This document shows, piece by piece, positions 41,819-50,217 of a stretch of 64,000 nt of DNA. The stretch is taken from positions 62,001 to 126,000 of the forward strand of contig CANLGL010000007.1 of the NCBI GenBank assembly GCA_947490345.1. The letters run 5' to 3'. The position numbers and the translations under genes are program-made. A model generated the notes under the pieces. The model worked only from the letters and a program-made list of their open reading frames with translations, did no database searches and had not been told where the DNA came from. Numbering within the stretch: the stretch's first letter is position 1; each line of letters begins with the position of its first letter. This DNA comes from Deltaproteobacteria bacterium. Lineage in GTDB: Bacteria > Myxococcota_A > UBA796 > SXON01.

Positions 41819-44023
41819 CTACTTGCACACCGTGGTGGTCCCGGAGATCGAGCAGTTGTACGTCCTGCCCCCGCTCACCGGCACTTTGGTCGCGACCACC
41901 CCGCCCTTGGGGATCATCTTGCAGTCGCCGGACGTCGGCACGCCAGCAACGATGGCGCTGCCACCGGAGAGGGTCTGCTGCTTTCGCGGGAAGACCTCCC
42001 CACAGTCGATCTCGATCTTCCCCGGGATCGCCGCCCCGGTGAAGGTGACGGTGACCGGGCCGGTCGCCGACGCCCTGGGGGCTGGCGTTGGGGCCGTTCC
42101 GCCCCCCCCACCCCCGCCACCGGTGCGTTTGGCCGTTTTTGGTGGAGGCGGCGGCAGGTCGGGCTCCTCCTCGACCGGATCGGGAGGCTTCGGCGGGATC
42201 ATTTTCTGGCTGTCGGACGCGTCCGCCACTTGAGGCTTCTCCTCTTGGGACATCTTCCACCACACCGCCGCGCCCGCGGCGACCACCGCCAAAAACACCA
42301 TCGCGAGCGCACCAAAGATCAACGCGAAGACCCGCGTGGACTGCATCCGCGACTCATCCGCGCTTCCTTGCGTCGGCACATTTCCAGCGACGTGGAACGG
42401 GGTGGCGCCTCCGGAGGCGTGCCCCACACCGATCGCCGAGGCGCTGCCCATGCCAATCGCCTGCGGAACGGCTGTCTGTTGGACCGGCGCCGACCCCGGC
42501 ATGGGGGGCTGAAAGGCCACGGGCGCGCTGGCAGGGCGGGCGCCGGAGGCTGGGGCCTGGAAGGGCGGCGGCGTGCTGTTCGGAGGCATCGTCCGTGCGC
42601 GCTCGTTCTTGGGAGCAGGGATGGCAAAGAACGCCGTGGCGCTCGGGTCGGCGGCCGCCTCGGCCTCATCGGGGTTTCCCAGGGGAACCATCTCAAGCAT
42701 GCCCGCTTCGGTGGGGCTGCGCGCCCCCACGGGCACCCTCGGCTTGGGCGCCGAGGGCCGGGCACCGCGCACGCTGACCGGCATGTCGTCATCGTCGGGA
42801 AGCGGAGCCGCCGGGCGTGCGGCCGCCGCCGACCGCGGCGTGATCTTCGGCGGGCCCGCCGCGCGCGGGACAGCGGCGACGGGGGACGCCATCGGCGGCG
42901 CCATGGGGGGCACCATCGGGGGCGGGGGCCGCGCCGGCGCGACGCTCACGGGGGACGCAGCGCGCCGGACCGGGACGGGTGCACGGGGCACCGGTTGCCC
43001 GGTGTCGTCCACGAGTTGCTCGGCCAAACGCTCTTCCATGGTCTTGCGAGACATCCGGGCTCCCTGAGGTGCATCCGGGTCCGGAGGCACGCTGAGTGGA
43101 TGGAGACTACCAAAGTAGAATGATACGAATTCTTTGACGTAAGAGCCCCGATCCCGGTACAGCTGCCGGCGGAGGTCCACCAGCAGGTCTTGACCGTTGG
43201 GGTATCGATTTCTCGGGTTTGCCTGCAACAACCGCGCGACGACCGGTCCCATTCCCGGCAGCTTGGCTTCCAACTCCCGGCATTGCTCGTCAAGCGCGCC
43301 CGCTTCGATCGCGGAGAGCGTCGCGCGGACGGGGTCCGCGGCCTCCGCAGGAACGCGGTAGGCGGGACGCCCCATGAGCAACTCGTAAAGGATCAGGCCC
43401 AGCGCAAAGAGGTCGCTCCGATGGTCCAACTCCTCGCCACGCGCCTGTTCGGGCGACATGTACAGTGGGGTGCCGCGCACCAGACGGGTGTCTTCCCGCG
43501 CGAAGTCAGAGTTGTGTACGCGGGCGAGGCCCAGGTCGAGGACTTTGACCTCGCCCTCGGCGGTCAGCATCACGTTTTCGGGCTTGAGGTCGCGGTGGAC
43601 GAGCCGGAGCTTTTCGCCGTTGTCCGCGGGGCTGGTCCACGCCTGGTACAGCGCGTCGGCGATCTCGCACCCGATCTCGATGGCGCCCTCGGTGAATACC
43701 TGCTCGCGGGCCTTGCCGCAGTCGTCCAGAACGGTGCGCAGGGTCACGCCGTGCACATACTCCATCACGACGGCGTGCTGGTCCTCAAAATACTCGAAAA
43801 CCCGAACGATGCTCCGGTGCTTCACCTGCTCCAAGAGGGAAAATTCCTGGCGCAATAGCCGGACGGAATCCGCATTGCGCGCGTCGTGCAACGCCTTGAT
43901 CGCCACGACCCGACGACGCCCCGGCGCGCCGTGGCGTCCCGGAACTTCGCCCACGGCCAACGACACCCGACCGAACTGCCCCTGGCCCAGTTCGCGCAGC
44001 ACGTCGTATTGGTGAATCCGCAC
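41819..44023 (-). CDS. Active-type Ser/Thr protein kinase, membrane-anchored
   Basis: This 734-residue Hanks-type kinase has a Gly-loop ELGQGQFGRVSLA, Lys43 (VVAIKAL), LVHRDLKPENVML (Asp145, Asn150), DLG metal site and GTPLYMSPEQARG. After the kinase domain (to about 290) come a long Pro/Ala linker, a helix (FALIFGALAMVFLAVVAAGA), a Pro- and Gly-rich spacer with Gly9, and a ~75-residue C-terminal domain (VTVTFTGAAIPGKIEIDCGE ... TYNCSISGTTTVC), probably outside. This last domain resembles that of the pseudokinase at 35980. It lies 45 bp after the VWA lipoprotein gene on the same strand. Confidence 0.92.
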   Translation of the reverse strand: MRIHQYDVLRELGQGQFGRVSLAVGEVPGRHGAPGRRRVVAIKALHDARNADSVRLLRQEFSLLEQVKHRSIVRVFEYFEDQHAVVMEYVHGVTLRTVLDDCGKAREQVFTEGAIEIGCEIADALYQAWTSPADNGEKLRLVHRDLKPENVMLTAEGEVKVLDLGLARVHNSDFAREDTRLVRGTPLYMSPEQARGEELDHRSDLFALGLILYELLMGRPAYRVPAEAADPVRATLSAIEAGALDEQCRELEAKLPGMGPVVARLLQANPRNRYPNGQDLLVDLRRQLYRDRGSYVKEFVSFYFGSLHPLSVPPDPDAPQGARMSRKTMEERLAEQLVDDTGQPVPRAPVPVRRAASPVSVAPARPPPPMVPPMAPPMASPVAAVPRAAGPPKITPRSAAAARPAAPLPDDDDMPVSVRGARPSAPKPRVPVGARSPTEAGMLEMVPLGNPDEAEAAADPSATAFFAIPAPKNERARTMPPNSTPPPFQAPASGARPASAPVAFQPPMPGSAPVQQTAVPQAIGMGSASAIGVGHASGGATPFHVAGNVPTQGSADESRMQSTRVFALIFGALAMVFLAVVAAGAAVWWKMSQEEKPQVADASDSQKMIPPKPPDPVEEEPDLPPPPPKTAKRTGGGGGGGGTAPTPAPRASATGPVTVTFTGAAIPGKIEIDCGEVFPRKQQTLSGGSAIVAGVPTSGDCKMIPKGGVVATKVPVSGGRTYNCSISGTTTVCK

Positions 44024-44068
44024 GCCGGGAGCGTAATGCCGCGCGGGTGTCGGCGCCCCCGACGATCC

Positions 44069-45529
44069 CTAGCCCTTACGACGGCGGGTCCCCGCTACGA
44101 TTCCGAAGAGCGCCCGACGAACATTGAAAACCGAGGCTGGCAGGTAGGTCCAAGCGGCGACCAAGGACAAGACTGTGACCAGAACGACGATTGTGGCCCG
44201 AAATGGCGCCGCGGCCGGCCACCCATCGGCGCCGGGGATGCCCGGAGGACCGTCCACCCACGCGTTCGGGTAGATCGGTACGGTCGCCTCGACCTGGTAC
44301 GGCTGCGTCAGGCGGATGGTCACGTCGAAGCCCCGCCGCAGATGGAAGGGGTCCACCTTGTAGCGAACCTCGAACCACATGTAGCGCTTCTGCGCGGCAG
44401 CCTTGAACGCCTCCGCGAGGCCGGCGGCAGTCTTCTCCACGTAGCTCTCGCCGTTGCCCACCTTGGCGATCCAGGCCAGCGCCGCATTGTCGACGCCCCG
44501 TTCCTCTACGCCACCGTTGATCGGGTACTGCCCGAAGCCTTGGCAAAGCTGGGCCGGCGCCACCGCGAGCCCCTCCGGCACCTTGAACGCCTTCCACGCC
44601 CGCTTGCCCAGCCCCACCGTGAACACCTCCGGTTGATAGCCGCGACTGCCCTTCCCCAGCCGAACGTCCTGTAGTTTTTCGAGCAGCGTGGCGAGTCGCG
44701 GTGCGTTGTCGGCGCAGACGTCGGACGGTCGTTCGTTGTTGAACCCGTCCGTCAGCGCGATCACGGTCGGTGCCAGTCCGCGGTTCTCGATTGCCGAGCG
44801 GATCTCGGGAACCTCGGCGATCCCGACGGCGCCGTAGTACACCGCCTGGTACAGGAAAGTGTAGCCGCTTCCGACCTGGAGCTCGTCGCGGATGAGCCTC
44901 CGGAATTCCTCGCGGTCCCGGATCACCCACTTTCCTCCAAGCGGTTCGCGGCTTTCACCTCGAAAGACCACCAGCGAAACCTCGCTGGCCGCGCCATCGT
45001 CTCCGAAAAACGCGTCCGCCACGTCCTTGCGGAGCAGCGCGCTGCGCAGCTTGTCCATGCGGGTGAGACCGTCCGCGCCGTCGACGATGGCCATGGAGCC
45101 CGACCCGTCGATCAGCAGGATGTACAAGTTCCCCGTCGATGAAGGCTGATGCGGGATGATCGAGACGCGCTCCTCGTCTTTGCTCGACGGCTTGCTGTCG
45201 TTGTGCAGCACCGTGATGGAGTCCGGGCGGAGGCTCATCGGCGCGGCGTTCCCGTCCACGCGCAACTGGTAGGCCAGCCGAACGGTGCCGGTGGCCCGGT
45301 CGACGAAGGGAAGGCAGGCGTCGCGCTCCGCATCGACGATGGAGTCAGCCTTGCCGCAGTCGTCCTCGGTATCGAAGATCTGGAGCGCATAGGCCCCCGA
45401 CTGGCCCTTGGTGACCGGCTTCCCCACCCGGATGGTCGAGCCTGAGATGGTGCTGACCTCATCGCCGCCGCAGCCAAAAAGCGCGGCGGCGAGCAAAAAC
45501 GCCGCCACTGCGACCCCGTCGCGCATCAC
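44069..45529 (-). CDS. VWA-domain lipoprotein with C-terminal helix
   Basis: The 486-residue protein has a lipoprotein signal (VAVAAFLLAAALFGC), an N-terminal beta domain, then a von Willebrand factor A domain with a complete MIDAS: LIDGSGSM, a Thr in SGYTFLYQA, and IALTDGFN. A membrane helix near the C-terminus (TIVVLVTVLSLVAAWTYL) ends with a basic cytoplasmic tail (GTRRRKG). Having both a lipid anchor and a C-terminal helix is odd. It overlaps the upstream membrane gene by four bases and precedes the kinase. It probably senses or binds a ligand at the membrane. Confidence 0.85.
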   Translation of the reverse strand: MMRDGVAVAAFLLAAALFGCGGDEVSTISGSTIRVGKPVTKGQSGAYALQIFDTEDDCGKADSIVDAERDACLPFVDRATGTVRLAYQLRVDGNAAPMSLRPDSITVLHNDSKPSSKDEERVSIIPHQPSSTGNLYILLIDGSGSMAIVDGADGLTRMDKLRSALLRKDVADAFFGDDGAASEVSLVVFRGESREPLGGKWVIRDREEFRRLIRDELQVGSGYTFLYQAVYYGAVGIAEVPEIRSAIENRGLAPTVIALTDGFNNERPSDVCADNAPRLATLLEKLQDVRLGKGSRGYQPEVFTVGLGKRAWKAFKVPEGLAVAPAQLCQGFGQYPINGGVEERGVDNAALAWIAKVGNGESYVEKTAAGLAEAFKAAAQKRYMWFEVRYKVDPFHLRRGFDVTIRLTQPYQVEATVPIYPNAWVDGPPGIPGADGWPAAAPFRATIVVLVTVLSLVAAWTYLPASVFNVRRALFGIVAGTRRRKG

Positions 45530-46518
45530 CGCTCCTCGCGCGGGAGCATCAAGAACTCGACCACCGCCTCCTGCCCCGGCATGCCCAAAACGATGCGATC
45601 GCCACTGGAAAGGCGCGTGTCCAGGGGTGCCGGTCGTCGCTTGTCGTAGCTGAGATCGATCCGCTCCAGGAACCGTCGAACCACCGTGCGCTGCAGACTC
45701 AGGCCGCGCGCGCGAAACTCTCCGCTGCGGTTGACGAGCACGCTGATGTGCAGCTCCAAGACCCCGTCGTCGGCGGGTAGAAAGAGGTCGAGACCGCGCG
45801 GGAAGTGGCCGACGAAACGCTCTCGGGGCAGCCCGTCTGGCGCATCAATGGGAATTCGCCGACCGTGCCTGGTCTCCGTGAGCACCCGCAGCCAGCCCGC
45901 GTACAGCTCGTCGGGAACGCCCCAAGCGAACAAACCGAACGCGACGCCGAAGGCGACGGCCCCGAGCGCGCCGGCCCAGAAAAGGTCCTTGGCGAAGGGG
46001 TAAGCCGAATACCCGACGACATACCAGACCAACCCGCCGATGAGCCCTGACAGCAAGCCCCCGGCCAGGTGGGAGAAGCCCCCTTTGAATTTTCGGGCCA
46101 ACATCGCGCCGGTGCCCGCGCCGAGACCCGCCGCCATCCAGGCGAAGACCCGATGGCGGAGGCTTACCAGGGAGGGATCTGCCAGCTCCGGACCGAAGAT
46201 GAGGGGGCCCAGCAGCCCCGTCCACATCCAATAATTCGCGATCGTGAACAGCAGGGAGAGCACCATCGCGAGCGCTGACAACCCCCCCCGCTTCCAGAGC
46301 GGCCACCGCCGCAGGGCACCTTCCGCAAGCAGCGAGCCACCGCCCGCGCACCCGGCGACCGCCCCCAGGTACACCGCCCCGTCCCACCGCTGCGCCCACG
46401 GCGCACCCATCCAACACACCGTCAGAAACAGCCACCAGCCGATGAGGCAGAAGCCGGCGCACGCCGCGGCCACCGCGGTGTGGCGCAGGGGCGTGAACGG
46501 AATGAGGAAGATGTTCAT
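45526..46518 (-). CDS. Polytopic membrane protein, cryptic FHA-like end
   Basis: The 330-residue protein has about six or seven hydrophobic helices in residues 1-215, several Gly-rich (LAGGLLSGLIGGLVWYVVGY). The last ~95 residues (GLDLFLPADDGVLELHISVL ... LSSGDRIVLGMPGQEAVVEF) have the strand order and GDxIxLG turn of an FHA-like beta-sandwich, possibly binding phosphothreonine from the neighbouring kinase. It is first gene of a three-gene operon with the VWA lipoprotein and kinase. It is divergent from the FHA-domain gene, 41 bp away, so they share a promoter region. Confidence 0.7.
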   Translation of the reverse strand: MNIFLIPFTPLRHTAVAAACAGFCLIGWWLFLTVCWMGAPWAQRWDGAVYLGAVAGCAGGGSLLAEGALRRWPLWKRGGLSALAMVLSLLFTIANYWMWTGLLGPLIFGPELADPSLVSLRHRVFAWMAAGLGAGTGAMLARKFKGGFSHLAGGLLSGLIGGLVWYVVGYSAYPFAKDLFWAGALGAVAFGVAFGLFAWGVPDELYAGWLRVLTETRHGRRIPIDAPDGLPRERFVGHFPRGLDLFLPADDGVLELHISVLVNRSGEFRARGLSLQRTVVRRFLERIDLSYDKRRPAPLDTRLSSGDRIVLGMPGQEAVVEFLMLPREER

Positions 46519-46559
46519 GGCCGCTTGACCCTATCGCCCAGCGTTATGCTCCGCCCGCG

Positions 46560-48188
46560 ATGGCCCGCGACGAACTCGCCCTCTACCTCGTGCTGTCACC
46601 CGAATTCGGGGGAACCCGCTTCGGCCCCTTCGAGGGGCTTGAGGTGCGGCTTGGCGCCGACCGGGAGCGGTGTCACATCGTCTTGCCCGAGGCCTTCGGC
46701 GTCGCGCGTGAACACTGCAAGGTCATCCGTCAGGGCGATGGTGGGCTGATCGTCGCGCCCAGCGAGCGCACCGCGGCCGTGTTCGTTTGGAAGGGCGACG
46801 CACGGCGAGGGCAGCAGATCCAGACGCCCACGGCGCTTCGTCCAGGGGACCGGTTCTCGCTCGTCTCGCCCGAGGGCGCTCGCTTCACGATCGAGATCGC
46901 GCCGCTGCCGGCGGAGGTCCTCGCGCAGCGAGAAAAGAAGCGGGGCCGTCGCAACAACCTCACCGCTGAAGGCTTCGCGAAAGAAGGCTGGCGGCTCTTG
47001 TTGGCGCGAATCTGGACGCTGGGGCCCTTCGGCCTCGCCGCGCGCGCCTGGTACATGTTCACCAGCGGCGCGCTGCTGCAGCCGCGGATTCTGATTCCGC
47101 TGGCGATCGCCGCGGTCGGCTACATCGGCACCCTCGGCAGCTCCTGCGCGGCCTTCAAATACCGGCTGGACGCCACGAAGAAGACCGACGAGCTCGCCGA
47201 GTGCAAACAACGCGAAGGTTTCGGAAGCTCGGGCGGAGGCCTTGCCGACAAGTCTTCGCGGAAGCTGATCGCCGAGATCGTGGGCAGCAGTGCGCTGGGC
47301 GCGGCGCTCGAGACCCAGGACGAACTCTCCGGCAAGATCGAAAAGCACCTCGCGAGCGTCTTTGAGAGCCAGACCGAGTACCAGTGGCTCCTGGGCGAAG
47401 GGGGGGATGCCAAAGGGCAATGGATCCGCTGGCGAGAGGCCATCGGCGAATCCGACAGCTTCGACCCGGCCACCAAGGTGCTCCTGCCCTACGCGGCCGC
47501 GATTCCCAAGCGGAGCCGGGAGGACTGGAACGTGCAGCTCGACGTGACGAACAAACGTTCGTGCATGCGTGGCCCGGCTATGCTCACCTTCCGGCAGGCC
47601 CGCTCCCTGGGCCTCGCCCCGATGCTGGACGCCTACCGCGGCGACGAAACCGCCGGCTTCACCAACGACGACGCCGGCCGGCTGAAACTGCTGACGGAGG
47701 CGGCGTTTGGAGCCAACGAACCGCCGCCCGACCAGGCCATCGGGATCGAGGAGTCACAGCTCGCGTCGGGCATGGAATTCTGCCTTTTCGCGAGCGGCGA
47801 GGACGAGCGGTCCAAGATGCAGAAGGCCCTCGGCGCCTTCGAGCGCCACTTCGGCACCAACGGCAACGCCGTCCCGGAAACCAGCAAGAACGAGGCGCCC
47901 ATCTCGCGGCTGATGAAGTTGCAGGCCTCGGATGTCCCCGGGAACCGGTACGAGGACAATGACACCCCGAGGCTGGACTTCCGCAACAGCTTCGTGGCCC
48001 CGCTCAAAGAAGAGCCGACCAAGGAGGCGATTCTCGAACGCAGCGCCGAGGTCATCGCCCGAGCGGTCGGGCTCCCCTGCATGATGGCCCTGGCGAGCCC
48101 CGACACCGTAGACGCCACCTTCGGGCGCAGCGTTGACCCTGTCGTCTGCCTGGTGCTCGAGTACAAGATTCGCCACAAAGGCCAATAA
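46560..48188 (+). CDS. FHA-domain membrane protein
   Basis: The 542-residue protein has an N-terminal FHA domain (GPFEGLEVRLGADRERCHIV, AFGVAREHCKVI), which should bind phosphothreonine peptides. A membrane helix near residue 185 (ILIPLAIAAVGYIGTLGSSC) divides it from a ~330-residue extracytoplasmic part with no recognised domain. That part is rich in acidic helices and includes conserved-looking Cys and Trp. It is divergent from the kinase-VWA operon, and the two halves look like parts of one phospho-signalling system. Confidence 0.82.
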   Translation: MARDELALYLVLSPEFGGTRFGPFEGLEVRLGADRERCHIVLPEAFGVAREHCKVIRQGDGGLIVAPSERTAAVFVWKGDARRGQQIQTPTALRPGDRFSLVSPEGARFTIEIAPLPAEVLAQREKKRGRRNNLTAEGFAKEGWRLLLARIWTLGPFGLAARAWYMFTSGALLQPRILIPLAIAAVGYIGTLGSSCAAFKYRLDATKKTDELAECKQREGFGSSGGGLADKSSRKLIAEIVGSSALGAALETQDELSGKIEKHLASVFESQTEYQWLLGEGGDAKGQWIRWREAIGESDSFDPATKVLLPYAAAIPKRSREDWNVQLDVTNKRSCMRGPAMLTFRQARSLGLAPMLDAYRGDETAGFTNDDAGRLKLLTEAAFGANEPPPDQAIGIEESQLASGMEFCLFASGEDERSKMQKALGAFERHFGTNGNAVPETSKNEAPISRLMKLQASDVPGNRYEDNDTPRLDFRNSFVAPLKEEPTKEAILERSAEVIARAVGLPCMMALASPDTVDATFGRSVDPVVCLVLEYKIRHKGQ

Positions 48189-48198
48189 GTAGCGACGC

Positions 48199-49281
48199 TC
48201 AGCGCATCGTCTGGCGCAACTGCTTCAAGAGCCCCCGCGCCTGCTCGCTCGTGGGATCGAGCTCCGTCGCGGCCTGCGCCTCGCGCAAGGCGTTCTGCCC
48301 CATCTTCAGCTCCCCATACAGCTCGGCGAGGGCCAGCCGGAATTCAATGCGCTTGGGCTCCTTGCTGACGGCCTTCCGCAAAAGCGCCATCACCTCCCGC
48401 TTGTCCTCCTCCTGCTTGCGGAGCAGTTGGCCGTAGGCGAAGTAGGCGTCGCCCTCGTCGGGTTCGGACTCGACCGCCCGCTTGTAGTGGGCGAGCGCGT
48501 CCCGGGTGCTCCCGTAGGTCTCGGCCTGCTGGCCCTGGGCGACCAGAGTGGCCGCCCGTCCCTGCCGGCCCTTGAGCTGCGCGTTCTTGAAAAGATCGGC
48601 ATACGTTGCGTTTTTTGGGTCGTATTGCATCGCGAGATACAGTGACGACTCTGCCTTGCCGAAGCGCCCAGCCTCGAAGTCAGCCAACCCCGCTTGGTAA
48701 TAGCCGGCGGCCCTGGCGAACTGCTCGGCAACCTGACCGCGCATCTTGTCGGCGACCAACGCTGCGACGGACCGCGCCCCAACCGGTGGACCTGCGCTGG
48801 GCAGCGCTGCGCCAGCCGGGGCAAGCGCCTTGCCCGGACTGACCATCGGCGGCGCCATGCTGATCGTGGGAGTCGGCCGCGCGGCGGGGTCGGAGGACGG
48901 CACCGGCCGTCGGTTCAGGCGCACCTCGAAGGCGCGGTCGTCGGCCGGGGCGGCGGCGGTAGCCTTCTGCGCGACGACCACACCACGCCCACTGAGCCCG
49001 GCGTCGTAGACGGCGCGTTTCTTGGCGTCGCGAAGCGTCTTGTACGCCTTGGTGACCTGCACGAACAGATCGTCGATGGCTTCAGCATGACTGCCCACAT
49101 CGCGCGAGAAGAAGCGATCGGGGTGCCAATCTCGGACGTAGTCGCGGTAGCCCGCCTCCACCTCCTCGCTCGTGGCCCGGCCGTCCACCACCAAGAGCCC
49201 ATAGAAGGTCCCGGATGCCGCTTCGCGTTGCATCCGCGCGATCGCGCTGCGTTCCACGCTGGTTAGCGGTGCCTTGGACAT
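48199..49281 (-). CDS. J-domain protein with TPR repeats
   Basis: This protein has about 360 residues. The J domain (GTFYGLLVVDGRATSEEVEA, DYVRDWHPDRFF with the HPD tripeptide) should stimulate a DnaK-type ATPase. After a Pro-rich linker come four TPR-like repeats (AGYYQAGLADFEAGRFGKAE, DAYFAYGQLLRKQEEDKREV). No zinc finger or substrate domain of DnaJ is present, so it is a specialised co-chaperone. ATG 49281 was preferred to GTG 49299. It is convergent with the FHA gene, with 10 bases between stops. Confidence 0.85.
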   Translation of the reverse strand: MSKAPLTSVERSAIARMQREAASGTFYGLLVVDGRATSEEVEAGYRDYVRDWHPDRFFSRDVGSHAEAIDDLFVQVTKAYKTLRDAKKRAVYDAGLSGRGVVVAQKATAAAPADDRAFEVRLNRRPVPSSDPAARPTPTISMAPPMVSPGKALAPAGAALPSAGPPVGARSVAALVADKMRGQVAEQFARAAGYYQAGLADFEAGRFGKAESSLYLAMQYDPKNATYADLFKNAQLKGRQGRAATLVAQGQQAETYGSTRDALAHYKRAVESEPDEGDAYFAYGQLLRKQEEDKREVMALLRKAVSKEPKRIEFRLALAELYGELKMGQNALREAQAATELDPTSEQARGLLKQLRQTMR

Positions 49282-49311
49282 CTTCGCGGGAGTATACACA
49301 TCGGCTCGGGT

Positions 49312-50160
49312 TCAGTCCCGCCGGCGAGCATGGGGGTGTGCATCTCGGTAGGCGCGCTGCAGCGTGTCCAGGTCCAGCCTCGTGTATCGCTGGGTCGTGG
49401 ACATCGACGCATGGCCGAGCATTTCTTGGATGGACCGAATGTCCGCCCCCGCTGAGAGCAGGTGGGTGGCAAAGCTATGCCGAAGCGCGTGGGGATGGAC
49501 GTCGGGGAACCCCTCGCCGCGGCCGGATTCGTGCACCACCGTGTATGCGCTCCTCGATGACAAGCGTCTGCCCGTTCGGTTCTGGAAGAGCGCCCCGGCG
49601 GCGCCACCGCGTTCGACGAGCAGCTCGGCCACTGCCGCGGCAGCGCTCGCGCCCAACGGCACCATCCGGTCCTTCCCACCTTTGCCCCGCCGGACCAGGA
49701 TCACCCGACCCGTCAGGTCAACGTCGTCCACGTCGAGTGCCACCAACTCGGACACCCGCAGCCCCGAACCGTACGCGACCTCGATGAGAGCGCGGTCGCG
49801 GAGGCGTAGGGGAGACTCGGCAAGCCGGCTGGCCTCATCAACCTGAAGCACCCGAGGGAGCGGAGGCTTGACCCGGGGAGCCCGGAGCCGGTCCGCCGGC
49901 GAGCGCGCCGCGAGGCCTTCTCGCTGTGCCCATCGCCAGAATCCCTTGAGGCAACTGATTCGGCGGGCGAGGCTGGACGGGGCCGAGGCGCCCTGCGCCA
50001 ACCAGAGTCGCAGATCCGAGGTGGTCGCGGCGAGGATCGGGCGTGGCGAAAGTGAGGCGGAGAGGCCGGTCAATTCGGCACGGTAGGCGCGCAATGTGTG
50101 CGGACTCGCCGCCCGTTCGGCGCGCAGATGGTCGAGGTAACGGGTGACCGGCTCCACCAT
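49312..50160 (-). CDS. Tyrosine recombinase XerC/XerD-like
   Basis: This tyrosine recombinase of about 282 residues has all catalytic residues: Arg in YGSGLRVSELVAL, Lys in GKGGKDRMVPL, His/Arg in HALRHSFATHL, His in MLGHASMSTT and Tyr in TTQRYTRLD. The N-terminal SAM-like DNA-binding domain (LDHLRAERAASPHTLRAYRA) is complete. Length and sequence fit the XerC/D chromosome-dimer resolution enzymes rather than phage integrases. No adjacent attachment site is visible. It is divergent from topA with 57 bases between. Confidence 0.9.
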   Translation of the reverse strand: MVEPVTRYLDHLRAERAASPHTLRAYRAELTGLSASLSPRPILAATTSDLRLWLAQGASAPSSLARRISCLKGFWRWAQREGLAARSPADRLRAPRVKPPLPRVLQVDEASRLAESPLRLRDRALIEVAYGSGLRVSELVALDVDDVDLTGRVILVRRGKGGKDRMVPLGASAAAAVAELLVERGGAAGALFQNRTGRRLSSRSAYTVVHESGRGEGFPDVHPHALRHSFATHLLSAGADIRSIQEMLGHASMSTTQRYTRLDLDTLQRAYRDAHPHARRRD

Positions 50161-50217
50161 CGACAAAACGTATCCCCCCTTGGCTCCCGGGGTCAGCGTG
50201 GGGTATTCGGCGGCCCC

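Noticed and set aside
49312-50160. Prophage or integrative-element integrase
   Set aside because: Sequence and length fit XerC/D, the neighbour is topA, and there is no tRNA, attachment duplication or phage gene.
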